Positions 1-10,950 of a stretch of DNA of 64,000 nt are shown here, piece by piece. Position 1 is the stretch's first letter. Every line of letters starts with the position of its first letter. The position numbers were made by a program, and so were the translations under genes. The stretch covers positions 83,942,068-84,006,067 of the forward strand of contig CM055275.1 in the NCBI GenBank assembly GCA_029237695.1, in the 5' to 3' direction. The stretch is from Conchocele bisecta. Taxonomy: Eukaryota > Mollusca > Bivalvia > Lucinida > Thyasiridae. The notes under the pieces are model-generated. The model saw nothing but the letters and a program-made list of their open reading frames with translations. It had not been told where the DNA came from and searched no databases.

Positions 1-191
1 GTAAGTCGTAAAACATTTAAACACTAATAGCTACACACCTACAACTTGGTACGTAGCTTCCTTATGATGAGTAGATGCGCAAAGTTTATTTTGATTTTTG
101 ATTCGACCCCCCGGGTCATTGATAATCTCCCCCTTTCAACTTAGAATTTTCCAATTTTGGCTTGTAAGTCGTAAAACACTTAAACCGTAGT
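1..191. repeat. 163-bp direct repeat, first copy and start of second
   Basis: The word GTAAGTCGTAAAACA occurs at 1 and again at 164, a period of 163 bp. The second copy is interrupted at 191 by a SINE and resumes at 626. Shared landmarks are TAGCTTCCTTATGATGAGTA and GATTCGACCC. No coding sense is visible. Confidence 0.7.
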
Positions 192-625
192 GTGTAGTTG
201 GTCGGGCGTACGCGAAGGAGTACATTAACGGTAGGGGTTCATCCTTATGGGAATCACGATTTGCCTGGTTTGGCCCTCAGGTATGTTTTTATCTTTCGCT
301 CTTTTGTTACTTGGGAGTTGAATTGGGTTATTGTCCATTATAAAAGTAGTAAGATTATTACTGAACCTACTGCTATTGGGAGGGGTCCAAGTGATTCTGG
401 TGTGGCGCGGACCTGGCATCAGATCAGGATTATTCTGTTTTCAGGGCTGAATATATAGTTTTGTTATTGTAAATATTCAGTTCTGATTTTCCCCCCATTT
501 GTACATGTACTTGTACATGTACTTGTACAGGTAATATATGGGATTTAGTACTAAACCCATAGACCCGGCCTTAAATGACCTTAGCTGTTGATAGGCCGTT
601 AAACCCCAACAAACAAACAAAAATG
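192..625 (+). mobile_element. Full-length SINE-like retroposon, 434 bp, with target-site duplication
   Basis: The element lies between two perfect copies of AAACCGTAGT (182-191 and 626-635), a 10-bp target-site duplication expected of LINE-driven insertion. The 5' end has a possible tRNA-like head, with a weak A-box-like GTAGTTGGTCGGG near 194 and a weak B-box-like GGGGTTCATCC near 234. The 3' end is CCTTAGCTGTTGATAGGCCG followed by an A-rich AACAAACAAACAAAAATG tail. Further copies lie at 7895-8125, 27634-27765, 30705-31045 and 36105-36535. The pol III head is inference; the duplication is seen directly. Confidence 0.82.
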
Positions 626-745
626 AAACCGTAGTAGCTAAAGACTTGAAACTTGGTATGTAGCTTCCTTATGATGAGTAGATGTGATTTCGGTTTTTGA
701 TTCGACCCTCCGGGTCATAGATTATCTGCCGGTTAGACTTTTGCC
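626..745. repeat. 163-bp direct repeat, second copy resumed
   Basis: This continues the repeat cut by the SINE. It has the same TAGCTTCCTTATGATGAGTA and the GATTCGACCCTCCGGGTCAT segment as the first copy. Confidence 0.7.
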
Positions 746-1158
746 TCGCTTATCACAGCGATATATGGATCATCCGTGTTGTATGAACACATTTTCTAGT
801 CTATTTTAAATCATTACTAATTCGGTTTAATTTAATATACATGGAGAACCGGCGAGATATAGTGGTATATGGTAAAATAATCATGCATGATTTATTGTCG
901 ATGTGGAAGGTTCTGGTAACTACATGCTTATCAAGATCCGTGTACATCATGTACATGTATAAACTAGTTGTACTTATGTTACTTAAGAAAGCGATGCAGA
1001 ATGTCTATATCAACATTTTTTATTCAACATTGTACCTTTTCTGAATATTTATACTGTTGATCATGCCATCTATGATCTCAACCGTCGCACCCACAGAATA
1101 ACACTTACATGTACATATATAACCATTATGTCATTTTAAGGTTTTCTTTCACAAATGC
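746..1158. other. Unassigned AT-rich sequence
   Basis: No gene, splice-supported exon or recognised repeat is seen. A short open frame at 841-1044 has no domain or codon signal worth calling. Confidence 0.5.
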
Positions 1159-1428
1159 CGGGGTTGATCCAGGATTTCAGGTTAGGGTGAGGGGATGGGA
1201 CGTCTTAATTGAAAAAGTGTACCATATTTTCGAACTAGCACCGTTTGTTCGTCGACCAAGTGGAGCTGGGGAGACTGCTAGGTGGGTCCGGCGGCATGCC
1301 TCCGGAATATTTTTGATATCAACACCCAATTTTGCTGCGTTATGGTACATTTTAACAATGACTTTACTCACCAAATTTTAGGGGAGGGGGGGGGGGCGCC
1401 GGGTTTTCCCCTACGTGAATCCGCCCTT
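1159..1428. mobile_element. Degenerate hAT-like MITE, about 270 bp
   Basis: The left end CGGGGTTGATCCAGG and the reverse complement of the right end, CAAGGGCGGATTCACG, form an imperfect terminal inverted repeat of the 'CAGGGGCGGATCCAGG' kind seen in non-autonomous hAT elements. No clear 8-bp target duplication could be found. A run of G at 1386-1395 lies near the right end. A related element with better ends is at 17917-18153. Confidence 0.5.
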
Positions 1429-1750
1429 GAATGTATTGGTGTAAATACGAGATAAGGCCTGTTGAACCTACCTAAAATGAACGTTGAACCTACCAAAAAT
1501 GACCTTAGATATCGTTTGGATGATAAACATAAATAAATCATATCAAATATGTCCTAATGCTACAAACATTGGCACGTGTTATGGCTATTCTGAGTTAACA
1601 ATGTATAAACCTCTGCATGACTGACTTAGTAACATCAGGAATCCGAAATCATTCACTATGGTGAATGTTGTTATGTATGGCTTATCTGGAGCTCCGTAAT
1701 CAATCGTCTGAATATAATTTTCATTTTTAACCATTGTATTGTACATGTAT

Positions 1751-2911
1751 TTTAGCTCACCTTAGCGAAGCTCATGTGAGCTTTTGTTATCGCAATGTGT
1801 CCGTCCGTCCGTCCGTCCGTCCGTCCGTCGTCCGTCGTCCGACCGTGAACATTTTCAAACGTCTTCTTCTCGGTAACCATTGGGCCTATAGTCACCAAAC
1901 TTCATGGTCATGGTCAAACTTCATCTTCTCATGAAGCGCTAGCCGAATTTCGACGAAACCTGGTAGGAATGATCGATGTACAATGCTCTTTCAAAGTTGT
2001 TAAAATGGTGACCCCTGAGTCAAGAATGGGCGTGGCCCGTGGGGTCAAATTTTATTTTTGACCGAATGTGGTCAAGCCTTTTCATTTTTGTTTAAATGGT
2101 GGTCGTCACGAAATCAAAGATGGCCGCTGTTGAAAAGTAGGTCAAATTCTTAAAAAATATTCTCGCGAACTGCCAGGCAGATTTTTACGAAACTTGGTAT
2201 GAATGGTCGATAGTTAACGCTGGTTCAGATTCCTTCAAATGGTAGACCCCGGGTCAAAAATGGGCGGGGCAGGAGGGGTCAAGTAGGGGTCAAATTTCAC
2301 ATTTGACGGAATATGGCCATGTCATATATCAATTCGAAGGTATGGACGAAACGATCACTTAGGAGCATTTTAAGTTAAAATCAGATGATTACATCATCCA
2401 AGATGGCCGCCGAAAGGTCAAAAGGTCGTTCTTTTATTTGAGATTTCAAATGTCTTCTTCATACAAATGCTTGGCCATTGGTGGCCAAACTTCGCAGTTC
2501 CTGTTCATTGGTAAAGCCTTTTCAGTTTTGTTAAAATGGCGATCGTCATTAATCCAAGATGGCCGCCGTCTAACAATAGCATAAATTCTCAAAAAATCGT
2601 CTCACGAACCACCAGACCGATTTCGACGAAACATGACATAATACATAAAATCTAAGGATTGCAATACAATGTAGGCAGGAAGCATCCTGTTGTGGTCTCC
2701 AAACCTCTCAAAGTTGTGTAAGATATATCTGTACATATCGTGAGACAACTCCTACCCTGGTGACTTCTCAAGTTTGTCGCATTGACATTTTGTGCCTTTC
2801 TTGGGTTTATTTTGATGTATATGTAGTGACAACTTTACATACCAGTATTTGCTTGAGTTTTGTGGCATTGCACAGGTGAGCGATCTAGGGCCATCATGGC
2901 CCTCTTGTTTT
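1751..2911. repeat. Dispersed bivalve-type repeat (GCTCACC...GGTGAGC) with (GTCC)n
   Basis: It starts with a small hairpin, AGCTCACC to GTGAGCT, near 1754-1783. A (GTCC)n microsatellite follows at 1798-1830, then ~300-bp loosely repeated blocks ('CAAGATGGCCGCC', 'TTCGACGAAAC'). It ends with AGGTGAGC and a terminal hairpin GGGCCATCATGGCCC (2888-2902), then TCTTGTTTT. Subterminal inverted repeats, a microsatellite and a 3' hairpin are the layout of Helentron-associated elements, but that assignment is inference. No coding capacity is seen. Confidence 0.6.
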
Positions 2912-3384
2912 AAATGTTATATGCATGTAGACATTGAATGATATCCATCACAAATGTTTATCAACAAACTACTTCAGTATGGCTTATAACCTCTGTATGA
3001 CTTATAACTTCAGTATGGCTTACAACTACTACATACTGAATATGTATCACATTACTTTGGCCATCTATTAATTGACATATGTCTGGACAATCACCTGGCG
3101 TTATGTAGATACCGATAATTAAATATTACTGACTATTCGACTGATATAACTTGCTGGGGATGTCACCTTTTCACCATCACATACTCATATAGTGTCATGG
3201 CAAACAGAGTAGATCCAGATAAGCCGGCTCATAACGAGCTATCTCATCAGGATCTGCACATTTTTCCTTACTGGTACATGCATATCGAAAATGCAGAATT
3301 GTCTACCCTGTTTATTACAGTAGTATGTACTTGAATATAACGCACGTTTTTGGAAAGTTCATCAACTAAAATGGTGAGATTGAT
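2912..3384. other. Unassigned, with short local repeats
   Basis: Three near copies of CTTATAACTTCAGTATGG lie at 2960-3040. At 3205-3262 a palindromic fragment (AGATCCAGATAAGCCGGCTC and its partner) resembles the palindrome at 58193-58240. Nothing else is recognised. Confidence 0.45.
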
Positions 3385-3650
3385 TGACATGTGAGACACG
3401 CCATGGGATTTTGTACCTAAGAACATGTGCGATTTTTAATGAAAAATAATCACACAATTTATGATTTTGTCCATATATAATATTAGACTTCGAAAGGTGA
3501 CGTATTTTTCATGGCAAATGCGATTCCCTATTTGCGATGAAAATTATGTCATCTTTCGACGTCATTTGCAGAAAATATCACAGTTTAGGTAAATAGATTT
3601 CATGAATAATCGCACATGTGCTTGTACAAAATCACACGGCATGTCTCATA
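3385..3650. mobile_element. Fold-back element (GAGACACGCCATGGGATTTT)
   Basis: The left end (GACATGTGAGACACGCCATG, then GATTTTGTAC) pairs imperfectly with the right end (GTACAAAATCACACGGCATG, then TCTCATAC). An internal inverted pair surrounds 'CGAAAGGTGACG' and 'CATCTTTCGACGTCA'. A diverged copy is at 16285-16510 and partial matches lie at 34940-35000 and 47660-47720. Confidence 0.55.
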
Positions 3651-3653
3651 CAT

Positions 3654-3889
3654 GTATGTGGCAGTGACTGGAGAAATGTGGCTTATGGGATTTGTGACCA
3701 GTGTAACTCCTGATCACACTCTTGAAGCGCAATAACGATCTATATTGCTTGTTTAGATTGACGGGTTTTTCATTGATGGAATGGCTAACAGTTCAGATCT
3801 TGACCAGACTGCGGGTGACAGGCTGATCTTGGTCGACACTGGTCGCGCATACCCCATCAGCCCCATTTCTCCAGTTACAGCCACATGTC
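3654..3889. mobile_element. Fold-back MITE, 'GTGGCAGTGACTGGAG' family, near-complete copy
   Basis: The ends are ATGTGGCAGTGACTGGAGAA and CTCCAGTTACAGCCACATG, an inverted repeat. The interior has GACCAGTGTA...TCCTGATCA and its mirror. Other copies are at 25630-25965, 31090-31338, 35557-36030 and 52790-53241, three of them carrying inserts. An open frame at 3781-3963 is an accident of this repeat. Confidence 0.7.
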
Positions 3890-4079
3890 ATTTACATTGC
3901 ACGATGCGAACATTTACATATTGTATATATGAGATACAGTCACTTTACTACAAATTCAAATGACTTTATTGTTTAATACAGGCCGATGTCTGTAAATTAT
4001 TTGTCTATATCGTGTGATCGATATTTTATTCCTCAACATGTCTAAAGCGATGTACAGCTGTAGTTACTTTGTGGAGTAT

Positions 4080-4165
4080 ATTCCTACCGTTGCCTAACCC
4101 GATTTTCTATCTGTAACGCAGGGCGACTTATACCTGCGTTACAGGCAGAAAATTCGGGTTAGCCA
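4080..4165. repeat. Hairpin element, TAACCCGA ends
   Basis: CTAACCCGATTTTCT and AGAAAATTCGGGTTAG are inverted ends around CTGTAACGCAGG...CCTGCGTTACAG. Copies lie at 25718-25795 and 39553-39632. Confidence 0.65.
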
Positions 4166-4958
4166 TTCCAGTGTATACAATTATGTTCGTGTTTAAATTT
4201 CTGACATTCTTATCAATCTTAGTATGTCAAACCTACGGAAGCCTGGAGGGGACATGTGTTTTGATGGCCACGAGATAAATGAACATAACAGAACAAACCT
4301 TTATTATATCAAATACATATCTGGCCATAACGTGGTGGCATAAAAGGTAAAATACAGGATGCATGCACAAATATGGCGTGAGGTACAAGTATGGAGAGCA
4401 AGGTGATTGCTAAATATATAATATATATCTGTTGCAGTGATCAATTATAAGTGATGACAAATGCAGTATTATTGTGGTTTAATAAACAGCATAGTTCTGG
4501 ACAGTTGTAATAACTTGAGTTGGTAAGCAGAGCCTGTACTAAAGAAAGTAATATAGTCTCTACTTACCAAGCTTACCCACCCAGACACTTGTGTGTTGTT
4601 TGTCAAGTTGGATTGGGGCAGACACCACAAACACACGGTCCACCGAGATCCACACTGACATTTGGTTACTATACATGAGAAGTGTGTTATGTCTGTTATA
4701 CTTCAATGTTGTTTTATTAGTATACGATACAATGCTATTGTATTAGCATTACACATATCATATGCACCGTCAGTCGTGAGTACAAGTTTCACTGCCTACA
4801 TTGTTCAAATAATCTGAAATACAATGCTGCTGAACACAGTAATTGTATGCAAGAACATGTTGTTGCATGTATATCAGTATGCTTTATCAAACTTTATGCG
4901 AGATTATTTATCTATGGAAGCTACAGTTGGTGATTCTCAACATGAACTAGGCGAAGAA
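4166..4958. other. Unassigned sequence
   Basis: No exon, gene or recognised repeat is found. Short AT-rich stretches are present. Confidence 0.4.
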
Positions 4959-5245
4959 CATTGCACTCTGTGCGGATTTTACAAATATCGCCAAGCATAC
5001 CTATCCTCCCAAGTACACTCTGAGGGAGGGAGAAACCTTCAATGTATGCATACAGTACATTAATCAAGTGATATTGTAATATTTGCAATATAATAATTCT
5101 GCATAATTATAATCACCAAACACAAACAGTCGTTAGTTCTGTATGAAATAATGCATTTCAATAATATAAATAATTACTCCCTCAAAGTACACGTAGCCAG
5201 CCAGATAAGCATACCTAGCTAGGTTGCGAAATCGGCTACAGAACT
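4959..5245. mobile_element. Diverged copy of the AAAGTATACTTT fold-back family
   Basis: Mirror-image segments (AAGCATACCTATC...AAGTACACTCTGAGGGAG and CTCCCTCAAAGTACAC...GATAAGCATACC) match the ends of the better copies at 33687-33979 and 46051-46352, with substitutions. The central palindrome is lost. Confidence 0.5.
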
Positions 5246-5322
5246 GCATGTATGCTAAAAGAACGGCATAATTCCTAACTCAAAACACAGGTTGAAGTAA
5301 CAGACCAATGTCTATAAATACA

Positions 5323-5835
5323 TTAAAGGTACATGCCCACTCAGTAGGCACAAAATGCTATTTATAGGAATTAAATAAGTTTATAATTATGTCACTATTC
5401 CACCAGTTCTATCAATAACGAGTGCCCGCTATACAGATATAATCATTTAGTAATGTTTCTCTGACTGACAGTGGCGCGCGGTGATATCATGATATTTGTA
5501 TATATGCAAATGAGGCATGCTATGTTTTAATTATTTATGCTAATTAAATGTGTCACCTGAAAACATAATATTTTCGACAGATTATAATGTATGACCATTG
5601 CAAATCAAAACATAATTACAAAGAAGAAATAGTAATGTCTGTTAACATTTTAAAGAAACACGGTTATCGCCCCTGATATCAGTGTGGAAATATAGAGCTG
5701 TTATAAAAGGTATCATAATGCCAATCAATATGTGGGGTAATGGTGAATGAATGTTTATTTTGATAAAAATGTCTCAGATGGTGTCTCTTGATATAAAGAA
5801 CAATTTGTGCCTACTGAGCGGGCATGTACCTTTAA
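5323..5835. mobile_element. TTAA-flanked MITE, complete copy, 513 bp
   Basis: Terminal inverted repeats of about 30 bp start TTAAAGGTACATGCCCACTC and end as the reverse complement, with TTAA on both edges as expected of a piggyBac-like TTAA target. The interior is AT-rich and non-coding, with landmarks GAGTGCCCGCTATACAG, CATATGCAAATGAGGC-like and AATATTTTCGACAG. Other complete copies are at 14918-15427, 26400-26900 and 32631-33130. Superfamily assignment rests only on the target site. Confidence 0.82.
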
Positions 5836-6487
5836 ATATACATAAAAGTATCAATAAGTGGGGGAAAATCAGTTTGAAAAAAAAAGAAGCTTACTCCCTG
5901 TTAGAACTTGGTATGTTACTTCAACCTGTGACTAAAAATAAACGCGTAGTAGGCGTAAATTTCTGTGTTGCGAGTGTGTGTGTAAGCGGCGCTAGCGACA
6001 CAGAATCAATGACCGGGGACCAGATACGTGGTGCTTCTTCAAGCTGCTGATTGGTCCGGTATCCGGAAGTGATAGTAAATATAGTAGTCTTTCCTAATAT
6101 AGAAATTGTGTTATCTCTGGTCAGTCGACAAATTTGCATGTGTAAGCATCTCGCAGTTGATTGGACCCGAGTTTACCTCTACATAGTAGTGCATGGTAAT
6201 GTATATTTATAGTAAGACTTGGAGATATAAAGATGGAAGAAGGGGTTTACACTTGTGGCCAGTGTACGTAACACCATATCAAAATTGTGCAACAGCAATA
6301 TGTATGCAACTTGAAATGAATAATATCAACTTAAATATCGATTTATATAGTGATATACAAACTACAGGACCTGTCTATTTATCCATTGCATGTCTGCGGA
6401 TGTTGTTGATTACTATTGACACAGAAAACAAACAAGTATCAGTACTGCTGTGTCAATATGGAGCAACTGCATATTTTTCTGATTGGA
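5836..6487. other. Unassigned sequence
   Basis: Open frames on either strand (for example 6193-6585) show no recognisable domain, no supporting splice sites and no neighbouring exon. No repeat family is identified. Confidence 0.4.
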
Positions 6488-6935
6488 CAATTATGTCGTG
6501 GCCACAAGATAATTTAGGTGTGTTTTTCTTTCACACGATAATTAAGGTGTGGTTTTCCTTTATTTATGTGGTGGCCATGAGATAATTTAGGCGTGTTTTT
6601 CTTGGATTTATGTTGTTGTCACGAGATAATTTAGGTTATGGCCACAAGATAATTTAGGCATGTTTTTATTTTATAAATGTCGTGGCTACGAGATAATTTA
6701 GCTGTGTTTTTATTTTATTTATGTCGTGGTCACGAGAAAACTTAGCTGTCTTTTTATTTTATTTATATCGTGGTCACGAGATAATTTACCTGTGTTATTA
6801 TTTTATTTATGTCGTGGTAACGAGAAAATTTACCTGCGTTTTGTTTTATTTGTCTCGTGACCACAACATAATATGCTGTGGCCACGAGGTAAATAACAAA
6901 ACCTGATTTATGTCGTGAGCACGAGATATTTCGAT
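6488..6935. repeat. Tandem repeat with palindromic GTGGCCACGAGATAATTTA core
   Basis: Roughly eight to nine imperfect units of about 45-60 bp, each with a palindromic TCGTGGCCACGAG-like core followed by ATAATTTAG and TGTGTTTTTATTTTATTTATG. Open frames across it are repeat artefacts. Confidence 0.75.
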
Positions 6936-7639
6936 GTGTTTTGAGTGTGTGTGATCAATAAAAAAAACACATGTCCCCTCTATGCTTCCATACAAACCTA
7001 CCGGTTTGGTATCTTCGGCCATGTTGAAGGCTCTCTCTATATATGTTATACTTGGATTGCTCTCTCTATACATGTGATTTGAATGCTCTTTTGTGTTTAA
7101 GTATAGTATACCTGTGCAACTATAAATCATATTAACCTGAACCTTGCAATACTTGTCTATCATCATCCATACTTTCATATATGTCCAGCACATGCCGGAT
7201 GGTTGATTAGCCTACTTGACCGGCTAACTACGTATACTTTACTAATCTGTAGCAGATTTCTCCAAAATCTATTCCAGCTAAGTGCACTTTCAGGGAGTAA
7301 TTATTTATTTATTTCTACTTAAATCATATAAAGTAATCGTCGTTTACTTGTTTTGATGGCTAAGGTTATTTATGATTCATATAGTGTATTTAATACATGA
7401 TCACAGCTATTGTTTTGATTAAAACTAGTTTATTTCATTAAATACAATAGTAATGTATGAACACATTTAAAATTACCGCTATCATATTGCAATTACCTAG
7501 ATTTGAGATTGTGGTGAAATCCGCTACAGATATGATCACGAGAGACGAAAGGAATGGACCAACATCACAATAGTGACCAGCGTAGACCCTAAGCAAAGCA
7601 CATTAGCAGTGACATCCGATACAGACAACTGTTTAGACA
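6936..7639. other. Unassigned sequence
   Basis: No gene is visible. At 7255-7315 a faint match to the AAAGTATACTTT family occurs (GTGCACTTTCAGGGAGTAAT). Confidence 0.4.
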
Positions 7640-7735
7640 TTGTGTTCACAATCAATCAATCAACCAATCATGAAACAATCAGCCAGTCAATCAATCAGTC
7701 AATTAATCAATCAGTCAGTCAGTCAGTCATATGAC
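7640..7735. repeat. AATC/AGTC microsatellite
   Basis: Imperfect runs of CAAT and CAGT repeats. Confidence 0.8.
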
Positions 7736-7894
7736 CAGTGTAGATCCTGATCAAACAGAACACTCCTGCTGGCCGATAGTAATCCCCATTGTTCGCTCGA
7801 TGACCAATAGATGGCTCTCTAATTGAACGACGAACACTGTACACCCTGATCAGACTGCGCGATTGGGTTGGTCAGTTTGATCAACACTGTTTGG
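7736..7894. mobile_element. Fragment of the 'GTGGCAGTGACTGGAG' MITE family
   Basis: GACCAGTGTAGATCCTGATC and a mirrored CACTGTACACCCTGATCAGA match the interior of complete copies. Both ends are missing. Confidence 0.5.
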
Positions 7895-8125
7895 GTTCAT
7901 CCTTACCGGAATCCCGACTGCAGACCTGGTTTGGCCCTCACATACGTCTTTGGCATTTTGCATGAGACAGTTGAATCTGGTTATACCCCTTATGTGAGTA
8001 CTACGATTTTGATGACTTTGGTGTGGTATGGACCTGGCACCAGGTCAGGTTATTCTAATTTCAGGGCTGAATATATTTTGTCTGGGATTTTCCTATCAAT
8101 GCAGCAGGTTAAAACGGGATTGAAC
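7895..8125 (+). mobile_element. SINE copy, truncated
   Basis: It matches 192-625 from GGGTTCATCC through CTGGCACCAGGTCAGGTTAT to CAGGTTAAAACGGGATTGAA, then stops before the GTTGATAGGCCG tail. The next base belongs to another repeat family. Confidence 0.7.
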
Positions 8126-8127
8126 TC

Positions 8128-8385
8128 GTTAGCACGGAAATATGGCGCATCAAACGCGTCTTGTTAAGCTGCATTTGGTGGTCTTTGTACTTTGGCCCAA
8201 ACTTGTGTCATTTTTTGCAAAGAATCGCTTTCCGTGTCTACTGTTTCCTGCGCCATATTTCATCAAAATCCGTATCATATTAAGAAAGATATCTACTCTA
8301 GCGTGGGCAAGCTTTCAACACTTTCGGCCATTGTTGTTGTTGTTGTAGCCACGCGATCATGCACCTTGGAGGTCATGCGGACCTT
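8128..8385. mobile_element. Half copy of the TGATCACGTGGTTACAACAA fold-back family
   Basis: It has ATATGGCGCATCAAACGCGT, CTGCATTTGGTGGTCT and the end GTTGTTGTTGTAGCCACGCGATCATGCACC in order, as in one arm of complete copies such as 50319-50718. The other arm is absent. An open frame at 8142-8348 is an artefact. Confidence 0.65.
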
Positions 8386-8606
8386 TTTTTCCTCAATTAA
8401 TTCAGCACATCCTATTCACTCCAACCGGTCATTCGTTCAAGGGAAGTAACTACGTTTAAACTGAGACTGCGTGTACTCCAGCAGTTACAGCCCGTGAATG
8501 GTAGCGACGACTCGATCGTTTCATCAGGGAATATAGGCTACAGTATTTATATGCACTCAAGGACAAAAGTCTGGTCCCTTTTGTAGTTTCCTATCAGTTC
8601 ATGTAA

Positions 8607-10450
8607 TCGTGTATAGTTTACTAACTGTCGGTGTACGTGGGTTGGAGTCACATTGGTTATTACGTTAAAGGTACATGCCCACTCTGTATGTACAAACTGT
8701 TATATATTGTATATAGTTTACTAATGTCGGTGTACGGGTGGAGTCCACTGGTTATTACGTTAAAGGTACATGCCCTGTATGTACAAACTGTTATATATTG
8801 TATATATCTAACTGTCGGTGTACGTGGGTTGGAGTCACATCTGTTATTACGTTAAAGGTACATGCCCACTCTGTATGTACAAACTGTTATATATTGTATA
8901 TAGTTTACTAACTGTCGGTGTACGTGGGTTGGAGTCACATCTGTTATTACGTTAAAGGTACATGCCCACTCTGTATGTACAAACTGTTATATATTGTATA
9001 TAGTTTACTAACTGTCGGTGTACGTGGGTTGGAGTCACATTGGTTATTACGTTAAAGGTACATGCCCACTCTGTATGTACAAACTGTTATATATTGTATA
9101 TAGTTTACTAACTGTCGGTGTACGTGGGTTGGAGTCACATAGGTTATTACGTTAAAGGTACATGTCCCACTCTGTATGTACAAATCGTAGTATATTGTAT
9201 ATAGTTTACTAACTGTCGGTGTACGTGGGTTGGAGTCACATCTGTTATTACGTTAAAGGTACATGCCCACTCTGTATGTACAAACTGTTATATATTGTAT
9301 ATAGTTTACTAACTGTCGGTGTACGTGTTGAGTCACATCTGATAGTAGGTACATGCCCACTCTGTATGTTACAAACTGTATTATATTGTATATGTACTAA
9401 CTGTCCGGTGTACGTGGGTTGGAGTCACATCTGTTATTACGTTAAAGGTACATGCACACTCTATGTACAAACTGTTATATATTGTATATAGTTTACTAAC
9501 TGTCGGTGTACGTGGGTTGGAGTCACATCTGTTATTACGTTAAAGGTACATGCCCACTCTGTATGTACAAACTGTTATATATTGTATATAGTTTACTAAC
9601 TGTCGGTGTACGTGGGTTGGAGTCACATCTGTTATTACGTTAAAGGTACATGCCCACTCTGTATGTACAAACTGTTATATATTGTATAGTTTACTAATGT
9701 CGGTGTACGTGGGTTGGAGTCACATATTATTACGTTAAAGGTACATGCCCACTCTGTATGTACAAACTGTTATATATTGTATAGTTTACTAACTGTCGTG
9801 TACTGGGTTGGAGTCACATCGTTATTACGTTAAAGGTACATGCCCACTCTGTAGTACAAACTGTATATGTATATAGTTTACTAACTGTCGGTGTACGTGG
9901 GTTGGCACATCTGTATTACGTTAGGTACATGCCCACTGTATGTACAAAACTGTTATATGTATATAGTTTACTAACTGTCGGTGTACGTGGGTTGGATCAC
10001 ATCGTTATTACTTAAAGGTAGGTACATGCTGTTATGTACAAACTGTATATATTGTATATAGTACTACTCTTGTCGTGTACTTGGGTTGGAGTCACAATCT
10101 GTTAAAGGTTACGTTTAAAGTACAAATGCCCACTCTGTATGTACAAAACTGTTAATATATTGTTTATATAGTTTTACTAACTGTCCGGTATCCGGTTGGG
10201 TTGGAGTCAACAAATCTGTTATTACGGTTTTAGAAATACATGCAAACTCTGTATGGGTTACAAACTGTATTTATGTGGTATAATAAAGTTTAACACTGTC
10301 GGTTGTGGGTACGTGGGTTGGAGTCACAAATGTATTAGTAAGGTATATTGCACTCTGTTTAGGTACAAATATTGTAATATAGGTTTACTAACTGTCGGTG
10401 GTACGTGGTTGGGAGTCCACATTGGTTTTTATTACGGTTTTTAAATTGGT
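8607..10450. repeat. 100-bp tandem satellite, about 19 units, inside a TTAA MITE end
   Basis: Units start GTTAAAGGTACATGCCCACT and are exactly 100 bp apart in the best part (8851, 8951). The first ~40 bases of each unit are the terminal sequence of the TTAA-flanked MITE; the other ~60 bases (TAGTTTACTAACTGTCGGTG...GTTGGAGTCACAT) do not occur in other MITE copies. The array runs directly into a MITE body at 10450. Units before about 9650 are nearly identical. Later ones carry many single-base insertions and deletions. Open frames here are artefacts of the repeat. Confidence 0.93.
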
Positions 10451-10950
10451 AACAATGCCCACTCCTGTAGGACAAACTGTTCTTTTATATAGGAATTAAA
10501 TTAGTCTATGATTGTGTCACTATTCCACCAGTTCTAAGAATTGCTAGTTCCCTCTATACACCATTACCCTACGTATTATACATGTTATATCCGACGTACA
10601 TTTCCACTCTGATATCAGGGGCGTTAACCGTGTTTCCTTCAAATGGTAACGGACATTACTATTTATTATCTGTATTTATTTGTTGATGTGCAATGACCAT
10701 ACTTAATAATCTGTCTAAAATATTATTTTCTCAGGTGACGCATTTATGTATAAATAATTATAAAATATCATGTCTCATTTGCATATGAAAATAGCGAGTT
10801 GCTATCAGTAAAATAAATATTACTAAATGATTATATCTGTATAGCGGGCACTCGTAATTTTTAGAACTGGTTGAATAGTGACACAGTTACACACTTATTT
10901 AATTCCTATAAAGAACATGTTGTGCCTACTGAGTGGGCATGTACTGAGGG
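10451..10950. mobile_element. Body and right end of the TTAA MITE that hosts the satellite
   Basis: It continues from the satellite as TTATATAGGAATTAAATTAG through the standard MITE interior to TGCCTACTGAGTGGGCATGT at 10921-10943. There the final CCTTTAA is replaced by ACTGAGGGAGC, so the right TTAA is lost. Confidence 0.8.

Noticed and set aside
8607..10450. CRISPR-like array
   Set aside because: Units are contiguous 100-bp tandem repeats without unique spacers, in a eukaryotic context.
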